The notes under the pieces were generated by a model. That model searched no databases. It saw only the letters and a list, made by a program, of their open reading frames with translations, and was not told the DNA's origin. The translations under genes were made by a program, and so were the position numbers. Positions 9,932 through 19,286 of a stretch of 64,000 nucleotides of DNA are shown here, in pieces. Numbering within the stretch: the stretch's first letter is position 1; each line of letters begins with the position of its first letter. This DNA comes from Myxococcus sp. RHSTA-1-4. GTDB lineage: Bacteria; Myxococcota; Myxococcia; Myxococcales; Myxococcaceae. The stretch is taken from positions 1 through 64,000 of the forward strand of contig NZ_JAIQDG010000020.1 in NCBI RefSeq assembly GCF_020037125.1, in the 5' to 3' direction.

Positions 9932-11005
9932 CTACTCGCCGCCGCCGACCGTGACGAACGCCGGGTCCCTGGACGTGAAGGTGGCCAGCTGCATTCGAGT
10001 CATCTCCACCGGCCCGTCCGGGTGGAGCGGATCACACACGAGGTAGTTGCCGTCCTCAGTGCGTCCCACGATGGCGACCATGTGCCCGCTGCCTTCCAGG
10101 TGGTAGTCCCCCGGGAACTGATCCGCCCATTCCTGGCTGAGCGTTCCGTTCACCACCACCGGCTGTCCGTTCGCGAGCGCGGCATCCAGGTTGTCCCAAC
10201 CGGTCTGGTTCATGCCCGCGTTGGCCTCGCTGCGCCGGGCGCCCCCGGCGATACTGGTGAGGCTGGTGTCGGTGCCATCATCGTCGAGCTGTGGAATCTC
10301 CTGGCCGTTGACGGTGATGGTGGGGTGGTCGTCGCTGGGGAACATGAGCGCGCGGGCGTAGTCGATCTCCTGCTCCGGGGTGAGCCCCTCTGGCATGTTT
10401 CCCGAGGCGCGCAGTGCCATGGCGAGGCTCGTGGGCCCGCAGTTGTGCGTGGAGTCGGCGCCGTCCGGATTGTACGTGGGGTCACCGAACTGCGTGATGA
10501 AGGCAGCATCGGCTTCCGCCATGGTGCTCGGCAGGTCGTCCGAGAGCACGGGGCCGGAGTACACGTATTCCTCCAGCCGCACCGAGCGGAGCTGGCTCAC
10601 CTCGTCGTAGTCCAGGTGGAGGTCCTCGCAGAGCCTTTGCAGCGTGGCGTCTCCGCCGTTGGCGTACGCGTAGTCGACCAGGTCCTGCGTCGTCTCCATC
10701 CCTTCATGCTCCGCCATGAACGCCTGCAGGTCGGGGTTGACGACACGCCGTTTCTCGCCCTGGGCCTCCTCCTTTCCGCGGACCTGCATGACGGGCCCAT
10801 CGCCCTTGAGCATCAGGGGCTGTCCCCCGGTGAGGTCGACATTCACGCGCGTCTGGGCATGGGCTCGAGGTGCCTCGAACGTGTCGCCCGTGAGTGCTTC
10901 CGGGAGGTAGTCCTTTGGACCGCCCGCCTTCGGACGCGCCTCGGACCGGGGTGCCTCGATGGAGCCGGCCTTCTGGAGGTGATGCCGCTGGACCTTCATG
11001 TTCAT
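9932..11005 (-). CDS. C39-like papain-fold cysteine peptidase
   Basis: The protein has 357 residues. The catalytic domain occupies about 165-350: Cys189 in HNCGPTSLAMAL, His308 in GSGHMVAIVG and Asp325 in YLVCDPLHPDG. This is the Cys-His-Asp order of peptidase C39-like and related papain-fold enzymes. The first ~90 residues are basic and low-complexity, and about 90-160 form a helical linker. There is no signal peptide. The C39-like fold with a disordered front resembles effector-type proteins delivered by other routes, but that is inference. The ATG at 11005 is preceded by GAGGGGG. It is convergent with the kinase gene. Confidence 0.75.
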   Translation of the reverse strand: MNMKVQRHHLQKAGSIEAPRSEARPKAGGPKDYLPEALTGDTFEAPRAHAQTRVNVDLTGGQPLMLKGDGPVMQVRGKEEAQGEKRRVVNPDLQAFMAEHEGMETTQDLVDYAYANGGDATLQRLCEDLHLDYDEVSQLRSVRLEEYVYSGPVLSDDLPSTMAEADAAFITQFGDPTYNPDGADSTHNCGPTSLAMALRASGNMPEGLTPEQEIDYARALMFPSDDHPTITVNGQEIPQLDDDGTDTSLTSIAGGARRSEANAGMNQTGWDNLDAALANGQPVVVNGTLSQEWADQFPGDYHLEGSGHMVAIVGRTEDGNYLVCDPLHPDGPVEMTRMQLATFTSRDPAFVTVGGGE

Positions 11006-11444
11006 GTGTCCCCCTCTGCATGCACGACGCGGCCGAATCGTCGGTCATCCCTGACGCCATGCACACGCCGCGGCAGGTCACGTTCGCGCGCCCTCATGAA
11101 CGGGCCTGCGCCACAGGGCGCGCGGCTCCTCGACGCCCGGGGCGGTGGCATGGCGGCCCGTGGCGCGGCCTCCTCAAAGCACTCAGGTTTCCTCATCGGG
11201 TCAGCGCGTGCGGAGGTTGATGCTCAGCGAGTCTCCAACTCGCGGAACGTCACCTCGTCCAGTTCGAGGCGATTCACTGATTGCTGGAGCATCGTCACAA
11301 CGGTCGCGATTCGCAATGTGCGCCCTGCATCCCTGACAGGCCCGCCCCCGGGTTGCCCAGGCCGGAATGGAGCCTCCATTCCGCAGGGCCCGCCAGGTCC
11401 ACGCCTGTTGCGGAAGAAATCTGAAGTTAGCCCCAGACAGGGCA
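11006..11444. other. Low-information region with a short coupled ORF
   Basis: This 439-bp stretch between the peptidase start and the frameshifted nitrilase-like gene has lower GC in places and no clear gene. A 73-codon minus-strand frame (11224-11445) starts by an ATGA overlap with the stop of the gene upstream of it. Its last 30 residues (LRIATVVTMLQQ..., ending LDEVTFRELETR) look protein-like while its first half does not. It may be a gene remnant. Confidence 0.3.
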
Positions 11445-12252
11445 TCAGGAATGAGCCGGAGTCGGCACAGCAAATGCGCCCGCGTGGAGCTGGGGTGAGT
11501 CTCCAAACGACCTAAACACCTCCGCCTCCGCGTAACCCACACGGTTGCCCGGATGTAGCATCTCTCCGTATTGGGTGAGCGCTTGGTGCACCGACAGAAG
11601 GGTCGGCAGTCCAAGGTCGCTGGCGAAGTACTTGGTCGCATTCCAGATACGCGAGCCCTGAGACGTATGGGCGGCAATGACGATCGCTGCGGTCCTCTTC
11701 GGATCCTGCTCGATGCTGAAGCGGAGGGCCCTGTTGAAGCCCTCACCACATGCCACCACGTCAACCGACCTGCCGTGAACCTCCAGGATGCGCCGTGCGC
11801 CACGAGTCAAGGCGGGGGCAAGCTTCCAGTTGTTCCCCGTCGTCGAACGCTGCCTCCATTCAATTGGGTTGGGCATGCCCGGTGACCAACCCAAGATGAA
11901 GAAGGGGAGGTGCCCCTGCGCCACGAGCACCTCAGTGTGTTCGCTTCCACGTTTGGCTTCGCCCTCCTTGGACGCTTCGGTATCGCAGGTGTCCACCCCC
12001 AGCACGACGGCAAGAGCGTTCTGTCGCGCGACGGCCGCGAGCTGGTTTGCGAGTTCCCTCGCTTCCGCCAAATCCGCAGCGAAGAAGTACCCAGCCGGGA
12101 ACAAGACAAGATGCGCGCGCCACTTCCCGTGCCCATGTCATGACTTCATTTGCCAGTCTTAGGCGAGCTTTGTTGCCAAGCAGATCGCGCCGGCCTTCCA
12201 AGCCCACCATCATCGAGACGACTCTCAACAAGGACTCATCATTAGGCATCAT
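11445..12252 (-). pseudogene. Frameshifted nitrilase-like (carbon-nitrogen hydrolase) gene
   Basis: Two minus-strand frames join into one protein. The first starts at the ATG at 12252 (GGAG 6 nt upstream) and reads to ...MTWAREVAR. The second continues HLVLFPAGYFFAADLAEARELANQ... to the stop at 11445. Skipping one base in the GCGCGCGC run at about 12113-12120 restores about 268 residues. LVLFPAGYF, VDVVACGEGF and AAIVIAAHTS resemble the strands carrying the catalytic Glu and Cys of nitrilase-superfamily amidases, but the usual Lys and Cys motifs are not clear. Sequence error or recent decay are both possible. GC is lower than in its neighbours. Confidence 0.6.
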
Positions 12253-12424
12253 TCGTTGCTCCGGAACACGCGCTTGGAGGCTTTATCATGCACAACATTC
12301 ACCGGCGTTCCTTCTCCAGATGAGCACGCGGGCATTACCCCGTGCACTCCACCACGCTTCGCAACTGCAGGCGCTCGATTCCAGTGCCCTGCAGGTGGCG
12401 CTCATGGACGCCCACCTGCGTCCG

Positions 12425-12670
12425 TCAGGCAGACCCAACGAAGCCCCACGCATTCGTCCAGCCGGCGCTTCGACCTCGGGCCGAACGCATCTCCGCCGCG
12501 CACGGCCCTTCCCGGCCATCCAGCCCGAGCACCAGCGAGGAATGCGCCTGCGGATCCAGGTCCAGCAGCAGCACGCTGTGCCCCGCGTCCACCAGGGCCG
12601 ACGCCACGCGCGCGCGCAGCGTGGTCTTCCTGACCCCGCCCTTGATGGTGGAGAACGCAATGGACCCCAT
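12425..12670 (-). pseudogene. Truncated ParA-family ATPase remnant
   Basis: The 81-codon frame begins MGSIAFSTIKGGVRKTT and continues ALVDAGHSVLLLDLDPQAHSSL, the N-terminus of a ParA/Soj partition ATPase. The deviant Walker A normally reads KGGVGKTT; here its second Gly is Arg, which should abolish ATP binding. After LDGREGPC the family-like sequence jumps to another frame (GDAFGPRSKRRLDEC) near 12500-12510 and then stops. The C-terminal three quarters of the family are missing and no ParB gene is nearby. This is best read as a decayed gene. Confidence 0.75.
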
Positions 12671-13011
12671 GTCCCCGCCCTACGCCGGACGGCGCAGGGG
12701 ATGAGAACTGGCCGGCCGCGCTCATACCCGCCCCCCCACTCCGGTAACCCGCTTGCCCGCCCACCCGTATCCACCAGACCCGCGTGAATACCGCCGCCCG
12801 GCCCACGTTCTAGAGCCGCAACCCCCGCCAACCCAGATGCTCCGGAATGGCGCGACCGCCCCATCCCAAGGCGATCCAGAATGGTGCACCGCTCAACATC
12901 GGGCGGCCCCACTCAAGTGATTTCAATCACTTAGCCTTGGCATTCCACGTGCTCTAGCCCCCGGGTGTCAGGACGTCCGAAGAGGATGTCCCCCACTTCA
13001 GGAGGCTCATC
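12671..13011. other. Intergenic region upstream of the MBL hydrolase
   Basis: This 341-bp stretch has no credible ORF and is Pro/Arg-coding-like noise in most frames. Its right part turns AT-richer and holds the palindrome annotated at 12915-12932. It is the likely promoter region of the operon that starts at 13012. Confidence 0.5.
12915..12932. promoter_or_regulatory. CRP/FNR-like palindrome
   Basis: The arms AAGTGATT and AATCACTT are perfect inverted repeats around a 2-nt centre. Read as GTGA-N6-TCAC, this matches the CRP-family half-site geometry (TGTGA-N6-TCACA). It is centred about 88 bp upstream of the ATG at 13012, in an AT-rich pocket, and likely binds a CRP/FNR or other dimeric regulator. 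Confidence 0.55.
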
Positions 13012-13845
13012 ATGGAAGTCCGGTTCTACGGGGTACGGGGGAGCATCGCGGTGTCCGGCTCGCGCATTGGCGGCAACACGGCGTGTGTGGAGGTGACGAG
13101 CCAGGGCCACCGTCTCATCCTGGACGCGGGCACGGGCATCCGGACGCTGGGCGAGGTCATGATGCGCGAGGGCGCGCCCCAGAAGGCCACGATGTTCTTC
13201 TCGCACCTGCACTGGGACCACGTGCAGGGCTTCCCCTTCTTCACGCCCGCGTACCTGCCCACGTCGGAGTTCGTGATGTACGGCCCCGGCGCCAATGGCG
13301 CCCAGGCGCTCCAGTCGGAGCTGGCCGCGCAGATGCAGCCGCCGCACTTCCCGGTGCCGCTGTCCACCATGCGCTCGCGCATGGACTTCCGCTCCGCGCT
13401 GCACGCGCAGCCGGTGGAGGTGGGGCCGTTCAAGGTGACGCCCATCGACGTGCCGCACCCCCAGGGCTGCCTGGCCTACCGCGTGGAGGCGGACGGCCAC
13501 TCGTTCATCTACGCCACGGACGTGGAGGTCCGCCGGGAGGACCTCGACCCCGAGGTGGCCCGCCTCTTCGACGGCGTGGACGTCCTCTGCCTGGACGCCC
13601 AGTACACGCCCGACGAGTACGAGGGCCGCAAGGGCATCTCCAAGAAGGGCTGGGGCCACTCGACGATGATGGACGCGGCGGGCGTGGCGAAGCTGGTCGG
13701 CGCGCGCCGGCTGTGCCTCTTCCACCACGACCCGGCCCACCCGGACGACGTGGTGGAGGACATGGCCGAGCAGGCCCGCGCCCTCTTCCCCGTCTGCGAG
13801 CCGGCGCGTGAGGGCCAGCGGCTCGTCCTGGGCCGCGCGGCCTGA
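13012..13845 (+). CDS. MBL-fold metallohydrolase
   Basis: This 277-residue protein has the metallo-beta-lactamase fold: HLHWDH at 65-70 supplies the metal ligands, with DVPHPQG, YATDVE and a late FHHDP providing the remaining His/Asp. The opening EVRFYGVRGSI and GGNTACVEV are typical of the phosphodiesterase-like group (PhnP/RNase Z-like cyclic phosphodiesterases), so a phosphodiester or cyclic-nucleotide substrate is possible. AGGAGG precedes the ATG by 7 nt. The stop is 14 nt before the sigma-54 activator gene, so they form an operon, possibly under the CRP-like site upstream. Confidence 0.88.
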   Translation: MEVRFYGVRGSIAVSGSRIGGNTACVEVTSQGHRLILDAGTGIRTLGEVMMREGAPQKATMFFSHLHWDHVQGFPFFTPAYLPTSEFVMYGPGANGAQALQSELAAQMQPPHFPVPLSTMRSRMDFRSALHAQPVEVGPFKVTPIDVPHPQGCLAYRVEADGHSFIYATDVEVRREDLDPEVARLFDGVDVLCLDAQYTPDEYEGRKGISKKGWGHSTMMDAAGVAKLVGARRLCLFHHDPAHPDDVVEDMAEQARALFPVCEPAREGQRLVLGRAA

Positions 13846-13859
13846 GAGGGGGCGGCCCC

Positions 13860-15455
13860 ATGCCCTCCGGATGTTATGGTGAGGCCGCGGCCTTCGTCCT
13901 TCCGCCCCTGCCTCCCATGCCCCCTCCCCCCTCGGACGTCACCCAGGTCCTCCTCCCCCTCGGGGGTCTCGTCGGACGGGAGGTGGACCTCGACGCCTTC
14001 CTCCAGACGCTGATGGACCGCATCGCCGCCTCCATGCAGGCGGACCGGGGCACCCTGTGGCTGCTGGACCCGGCGCGCCGCGAGCTGTTCAGCCGCGCGG
14101 CCCACCTGCCGGAGGTGTCGCAGATTCGCGTGAAGCTGGGCCAGGGTGTCGCCGGCACCGTGGCCGAGCTGGGCCAGGCCATCAACGTCCCGGACCCGCG
14201 CGGCGAGCGCCGCTTCTTCGCGGACATCGACCGGATGACGGGCTACCGCACCAACAGCCTGCTCGCGGTCCCCCTGCGCGACGCCGACGGCGCCCTCTAC
14301 GGCGTGCTCCAGGTCCTCAACCGCCGCGGCGGCGACAACTTCACCGCCGAGGACACCGAGCGGCTCACCGCCATTGCCTCCCAGGTGAGCACCGCGCTCC
14401 AGAGCACCACCCTCTACCAGGAGCTGCAGCGCGCCAAGGACCAGCCCCAGGCCCCCGTCGGCTACTTCTTCAACCACATCATCGGCGAGTCCCCCCAGCT
14501 CCAGTCCATCTACCGCCTGGTGCGCAAGGCCGCGCCCACGGACGCCACGGTGCTGCTGCGCGGCGAGAGCGGCTGCGGCAAGGAGCTGTTCGCCCGCGCC
14601 ATCCACGTCAACGGCCCCCGGAGAGACCAGCCCTTCATCAAGGTGGACTGCGCCGCGCTGCCCGCCACGCTGATTGAAAACGAGCTGTTCGGCCACGAGC
14701 GCGGCGCCTTCACCGGCGCGGACCACCGGGTGCCCGGCAAGTTCGAGGCGGCCAACGGCGGCACGGTGTTCATCGACGAGATTGGCGAGCTGCCGCTGCC
14801 CGTGCAGGGCAAGCTCCTGCGCGTCATCCAGGACCGCGAGTTCGAGCGCGTGGGCGGCACCCAGGCGGTGAAGGTGGACGTGCGCATCGTCGCCGCCACG
14901 CACCGAGACCTGGCCCGCATGGTGGCCGAGGGGCGCTTCCGCGAGGACCTCTACTACCGCATCAAGGTGGTGGAGGTGGTGCTGCCGCCCCTGCGCGAGC
15001 GCGGCGCGGAGGACATCGAGCGGCTGGCCCGGCACTTCGTCGCCACCGTGGCCCGGCGCAACCGCCTGCCACCACCGAAGCTCAGCGCCGCCGCGCTGGA
15101 GCGCCTCAAGCGCTACCGCTGGCCCGGCAACGTGCGCGAGCTGGAGAACTGCATCGAGAGCGCCGTGGTGCTGTGCGAGGGCGAAATCCTCGAGGAGCAC
15201 CTGCCGCTGCCCAACGTGGACCGCCCGGCGCCCGCGCCCGTCACCGCCGCCCCCGCCCTGCCCGCTCCCGATGAGGAGCGTGCCCCGGGCGAGGCCGCCG
15301 GGCTGCTGCCGCTGGCGGAGGTGGAGCGGCGCCACATCCTGCGCGTGCTGGACGCGGTGAAGGGCAACCGCACCGCGGCGGCCCGGGTGCTGGAGATTGG
15401 CCGCAACACGCTGGCGCGGAAGCTCAAGGAATACGGCCTGGGCGACGAGGCCTGA
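13860..15455 (+). CDS. GAF-domain sigma-54-dependent transcriptional activator
   Basis: The 531-residue enhancer-binding protein has a GAF sensor at about 40-185, then the AAA+ domain with Walker A GESGCGKE (235-242), the sigma-54 contact loop GAFTGA (282-287) and Walker B VFIDEIGE (303-310). It ends in a Fis-type helix-turn-helix ([21 protein letters not shown]). All elements needed to activate RpoN promoters are intact. No receiver domain is present, so control is presumably by a ligand bound to the GAF domain. It is cotranscribed with the MBL hydrolase, whose product or substrate could be that ligand. Such activators are numerous in myxobacterial development. Confidence 0.95.
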   Translation: MPSGCYGEAAAFVLPPLPPMPPPPSDVTQVLLPLGGLVGREVDLDAFLQTLMDRIAASMQADRGTLWLLDPARRELFSRAAHLPEVSQIRVKLGQGVAGTVAELGQAINVPDPRGERRFFADIDRMTGYRTNSLLAVPLRDADGALYGVLQVLNRRGGDNFTAEDTERLTAIASQVSTALQSTTLYQELQRAKDQPQAPVGYFFNHIIGESPQLQSIYRLVRKAAPTDATVLLRGESGCGKELFARAIHVNGPRRDQPFIKVDCAALPATLIENELFGHERGAFTGADHRVPGKFEAANGGTVFIDEIGELPLPVQGKLLRVIQDREFERVGGTQAVKVDVRIVAATHRDLARMVAEGRFREDLYYRIKVVEVVLPPLRERGAEDIERLARHFVATVARRNRLPPPKLSAAALERLKRYRWPGNVRELENCIESAVVLCEGEILEEHLPLPNVDRPAPAPVTAAPALPAPDEERAPGEAAGLLPLAEVERRHILRVLDAVKGNRTAAARVLEIGRNTLARKLKEYGLGDEA

Positions 15456-15613
15456 CGCGCCGCACGAGGGTGCTCGCGGCCCCGTCCTCGGGGGCAGTCC
15501 TTCCGGTGACTGCTGGTCTTTTCAGGGGTGTGGCTTGTTCCGGGCGCGCGGTCGGCGTACGACCAGAGGGCACCGAACTCCATGGCCGTGGTGCCATACC
15601 CCAGGGGGACCGA

Positions 15614-17989
15614 ATGAAGGTGGTCAACAAGCTGCTGGCGAAGCTTCCGGACGAGGTGGCCCGGCAGGTTCCCGACGTGAAGCTGATGGACCAGGACATC
15701 AAGGTGCCCCTGGCCCAGGGGACCTTCACGCAGGAGAACATCCTGCCGCCCAAGCTGAACCTGACGGACTTCACCCTCTCCTTCGAGGCCGGCGGCGAGG
15801 CCTCCATCCGCAACTTCAACTCGCCCGGCGACGTGGACGAGAACCACGTGGTGGGCGAGGCCGCGGCGGAGGCGACACCCGACGCGCCCCGGCCCCAGCT
15901 GCTGCTGGGCGGGGACCAGGGGTGGATGCGCTACCAGGTCACCGCGCGCGTGAAGGCCGCGGCGGGGGCCAGCCTGTCCTTCCTCGCGGGGGACGTTCAG
16001 GGCGAGCTGTCCGTCACCCTCAGCGACTATCGCGCCCACCCGCTGGCCATGAACATGCGAGAGGCCGCGCGCACGGACCTGGCCGACCCGCGGCTGATGC
16101 AGGCCACCGACCTGGCGAAGCTGGCCACGGGCGACGCGATGTCGTGGCAGGCGCGAGGCCACCTCCAGACGCGCCTGGAGCTGAACTGGGCGGACCTCTT
16201 CACCGCCAACCTGGGCCGCCTGGCCTTCGTCCGCGGCAGTGAGCTGCTGGCGCTGAAGACGGACATCAAGGCCGGCGTGTCCGCGAAGGTGGGGCTCACG
16301 GATGACTACCAGCTCACCTTCTCGCGGCCTCGGCCCGGACGCATCCAGGTGTCGGTGCGCAAGGCGAAGTCCCGCGAGGGGACGCTCGGCGCGGGCCTCG
16401 GTGTCACCGTGGAGTTCGCGGACGTGAAGGCGGTGAAGGACCAGCTCGCCCGGGTGCTGGACGCCCTGCTCGGCCCGGCCCTGCGCGAGCTGGCCGGCAA
16501 GCTGGGGACTCCGACGGACGCCACGGCCTTGCAGGTCATGGACGCGCTGGTGGACAAGGCCAGCAAGCTGAAGCTGGACGACCTGTCGAAGAAGGTGCTG
16601 CGCGCCGCGCTGGAGCGAATCGGCCTGGACCCGAAGCTCGCGGAGCTGACCAACATCAAGGTCGTCTGGGACGACTTCAAGAAGAAGGTGGAGGGCAAGC
16701 TGGACGAGGTGGCGAAGACGCAGATCGCCACCGGCTTCCAGTACGAGTACCTGCGCCTGTCCGAGTCCTCCACGCTGCTGGAGGTGGTGGTGGATGACGC
16801 CACGGCGATGCGCTTCCACGGCTCGCTGCTGCGGGGCAACCTGGTGGACCTGCTGAAGTGGATGCGGGAGCTGCCGGAGAACCAGAAGTCCTTCGAGCTG
16901 AAGAACTATCTCCACTCCACCACGCTGACGCGGCAGCAGGCGTATGGCTTCTCGCTGGGGCTGGGCTCGTTCGAGGTGCTCAAGGTACAGGGCACGAAGA
17001 AGCAGAGCTGGGTGACGCAGGAGAACGCGCAGGGCGCCCGGCGCATGGCGTTCCTCGGCCGGCGCGGCTACGAGGACAAGCTGCTGGGCAACCGCGGGCA
17101 GTGGGTGGTGGACCTGAAGGCGGACATGGAGCGGTTCTCCCCCGCCCCGGTGGCCTCGGACTTCCGCTACGGCCTGCACCTGATGCTGTGGGGCCGGCAG
17201 AAGAAGATGAGCCGCAAGGAGCTGCAGGCCGCGGTGGATGACGCCGTCGTGTGGGGCGTGCTGGACGCCGCCGACGCGGCGGCCGTCATGGGGACGATGC
17301 AGGCGGACCTCAACAAGGAGCCCATCGAGACGCGGCTCGAGCTGAAGATGGCGGACGACACCTTCCGGGCGCTGGTGCCGCGGCTCCAGGACTTCGACCT
17401 GGCGCTCTTCTCGCGGGCGCTGGCGCGGGCCATGCCGTGGAGCGAGCAGACGGCACGCTCCTCCGCCGAGTTCCGGCGCGTGGTGTACGGCCCCATCTGG
17501 CAGGCGTACCTGCGCGAGGTGCAGGAGAAGGGCAGCCTGATGACCGGCGACCTGCCTCCGACGCGCGCGGCGCAGATCGCCGAGCACTTCCTCAAGCACG
17601 ACCCGTCCGTGAAGGAGCTGGGCAAGGACCTGCTGCTCATCGAGAGCGAGTGGCGGCCTCCGGGCGGCAACTTCACCTTCGCCGAGGTGATTGAGAAGAA
17701 CCGCGGCACGCTGGCCAAGTGCCAGGCCTTCGTCAGTGGCATGGTGCGCCTGCGCCGGGCGATTGACGAGCGCAAGGCCCCGGACGAGCTGCGCACCGTG
17801 TTCAACGAGATGGAGGGCATGTGGAACACGGGCTTCCACCTGCGCGCCGCGGGCTCACTGCTGGCGGAGCTGGCGAAGTCCACCCCGCTGGGGCTGGCCG
17901 GCGTGGAGCGGACCTTCTCCGTGACGATGGCGGACCGCGGCGAGCAGCTCGTGTTCTCCACCTCGCGGGGGACGGGAAGCGGCGCGTGA
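15614..17989 (+). CDS. Large protein of unknown function (791 aa)
   Basis: I recognise no domain. The protein lacks a signal peptide and transmembrane helices and is rich in Leu, Lys, Asp and Glu. Residues 1-60 are helical and polar, about 60-260 look beta-rich (TDFTLSFEAGGEASIRNF, GLTDDYQLTFSRP), and 270-400 are amphipathic helices (KLDDLSKKVLRAALERIG). The remainder alternates helices with WQAYLREVQEKG-type segments and ends in a beta-strand. The ATG at 15614 has AGGGGGA just upstream. It sits alone, 158 bp after the sigma-54 activator, and is followed by a convergent terminator hairpin. Confidence 0.8.
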   Translation: MKVVNKLLAKLPDEVARQVPDVKLMDQDIKVPLAQGTFTQENILPPKLNLTDFTLSFEAGGEASIRNFNSPGDVDENHVVGEAAAEATPDAPRPQLLLGGDQGWMRYQVTARVKAAAGASLSFLAGDVQGELSVTLSDYRAHPLAMNMREAARTDLADPRLMQATDLAKLATGDAMSWQARGHLQTRLELNWADLFTANLGRLAFVRGSELLALKTDIKAGVSAKVGLTDDYQLTFSRPRPGRIQVSVRKAKSREGTLGAGLGVTVEFADVKAVKDQLARVLDALLGPALRELAGKLGTPTDATALQVMDALVDKASKLKLDDLSKKVLRAALERIGLDPKLAELTNIKVVWDDFKKKVEGKLDEVAKTQIATGFQYEYLRLSESSTLLEVVVDDATAMRFHGSLLRGNLVDLLKWMRELPENQKSFELKNYLHSTTLTRQQAYGFSLGLGSFEVLKVQGTKKQSWVTQENAQGARRMAFLGRRGYEDKLLGNRGQWVVDLKADMERFSPAPVASDFRYGLHLMLWGRQKKMSRKELQAAVDDAVVWGVLDAADAAAVMGTMQADLNKEPIETRLELKMADDTFRALVPRLQDFDLALFSRALARAMPWSEQTARSSAEFRRVVYGPIWQAYLREVQEKGSLMTGDLPPTRAAQIAEHFLKHDPSVKELGKDLLLIESEWRPPGGNFTFAEVIEKNRGTLAKCQAFVSGMVRLRRAIDERKAPDELRTVFNEMEGMWNTGFHLRAAGSLLAELAKSTPLGLAGVERTFSVTMADRGEQLVFSTSRGTGSGA

Positions 17990-18012
17990 GTCACCGCTCC
18001 TGAGTCACCGGA

Positions 18013-18034
18013 GCCCGGGAGACGTGTCCCGGGC
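18013..18034. terminator. Bidirectional terminator-like hairpin
   Basis: Perfect 8-bp arms GCCCGGGA and TCCCGGGC surround a 6-nt loop. It lies between the convergent genes ending at 17989 and 18041. There is no T tract, so termination strength is uncertain, but position and stability suit transcription termination from both sides. Confidence 0.55.
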
Positions 18035-18040
18035 CCCGGC

Positions 18041-18979
18041 TCATCCAACCCGGTACAGGACCAACGCGGCGGCCATGGAGAGCGCTCCGGCCGCCGCGAA
18101 GTGCTTCCAGGCCTTGCGCGCCAACGTGCCACCCGTCGCCGGGGTCTCGGGGCCAGGCACGACCAGCGCCGGCCGACCGTCACGCCCGCACAGCACGTAG
18201 GAACCTTCGTCGGGGCCGCGCCGCAGCTCACCGACCACGAGGCACGGCCCTCCCACCGTCCCCACCCGCTCCCAGGAGAGCACCTCCGGCTCCGTGGCCT
18301 CCACCTGGGCCTGGATGCCAGCTCCAAGGGCGGGCACCTCCTCGTACCAGGACGCGGGCCCCGTCCCGGGCAATGCACGGCACCGGCGGACCTCCACCGG
18401 AGCCACCAGCGACGATGGAGCGAAGCGCACCGACGCCCTCACGCGCTCGCCGCGAAGCACCAGCACCGGCGCATAGGCGCGCTCGCGCGACAGCAGCGGT
18501 CCCTTGCGCCCGTCCTCCGCGACCTCGCGCACCTCGGCCTCGTAGAAGGCGCAGGGCACACCGCCCGGAGACGTCAGCACTTCGGCGGCATCCAGCGTCC
18601 CCTGGTACACGCCCCAGCCCGGCGTCCCGCCCATGCGCAGCGACGCCACGGCTTCGTCCAATGACATGGGCGCCGACACCCGCAACGGGTCCGACAGGGA
18701 ACGCGCCCGCGCGCCGCGCACCGCCACCCCCGCGGCCACGATCAACAACGCAGCGCCTCCGGCCCGGGCCACCGCCTCCGCGGACAGCACCGGGGTGGCC
18801 CCATCGGGGAACTGAAGCGCGACGCAGCACGAGCCCACCGCCAGAAGCCCGAACCACCCCAGGGGCAGGCGCCACGGGCGCGCGGCCGGTTCCCTCCGTC
18901 CGAAGGTGAAAGCCGCCACCACCAGCGCCGAAAGGCACATCGCGTACAGCGGTGCCAGCAGGATGCGCCAGACGTCCAT
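18041..18979 (-). CDS. Membrane protein with GIDE (E3-ligase-like) domain
   Basis: About 312 residues from the ATG at 18979. Three hydrophobic helices at the N-terminus (WRILLAPLYAMCLSALVVAAF; WFGLLAVGSCCVALQF; GGAALLIVAAGVAV) are followed by a soluble region with PCAFYEAEVREV, LLSRERAYAP and SYVLCGRDG, then a last helix (AAGALSMAAALVLYRV). This arrangement is that of bacterial GIDE-type proteins related to the membrane domain of MUL1, whose bacterial role is unknown. There is no RING domain. A longer start at 19054 is less likely because its first 25 residues are not family-like. Confidence 0.6.
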   Translation of the reverse strand: MDVWRILLAPLYAMCLSALVVAAFTFGRREPAARPWRLPLGWFGLLAVGSCCVALQFPDGATPVLSAEAVARAGGAALLIVAAGVAVRGARARSLSDPLRVSAPMSLDEAVASLRMGGTPGWGVYQGTLDAAEVLTSPGGVPCAFYEAEVREVAEDGRKGPLLSRERAYAPVLVLRGERVRASVRFAPSSLVAPVEVRRCRALPGTGPASWYEEVPALGAGIQAQVEATEPEVLSWERVGTVGGPCLVVGELRRGPDEGSYVLCGRDGRPALVVPGPETPATGGTLARKAWKHFAAAGALSMAAALVLYRVG

Positions 18980-19286
18980 CCCGTTCCCCACCAGGCTCGG
19001 CGCGGCCTCCCCATGGCAGGCCACGACCGGAGCAGGGTGGAGACGATTCCCCACCCGTGCAAGGCCGCTCCCGGGGCGCCACTCTGTTCGTCAATTGACG
19101 GCACAGGGGTGAGGAATGTGAACCGGCGCCTGTCCCCACCCGCCCCGACGTCCGGCCGCTGGCCAACGGACAGGTGCGAGCAGTACATGCCCGCCGGGTC
19201 ACCGAATGCAGCCCGCGCGAGCCGCGCTTCTTCCTCGACACGGGGGTGTTGCTCCGGCGCGTTGCTGTTCACGAAGGGGAACGCAC

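Noticed and set aside
11000-13000. Insertion sequence or transposase near the two pseudogenes
   Set aside because: No transposase-like frame or terminal inverted repeats with target duplication were seen.
15476-15497. GC-rich hairpin GCCCC/GGGGC after the sigma-54 activator
   Set aside because: The stem is only 5 bp, has no T tract and is expected by chance in such GC-rich DNA.
15113-17839. 908-codon minus-strand frame opposite the 791-residue gene and the sigma-54 activator end
   Set aside because: The opposite strand has good ribosome sites and recognisable domains; the shadow is His/Arg/Leu-rich low-complexity sequence.
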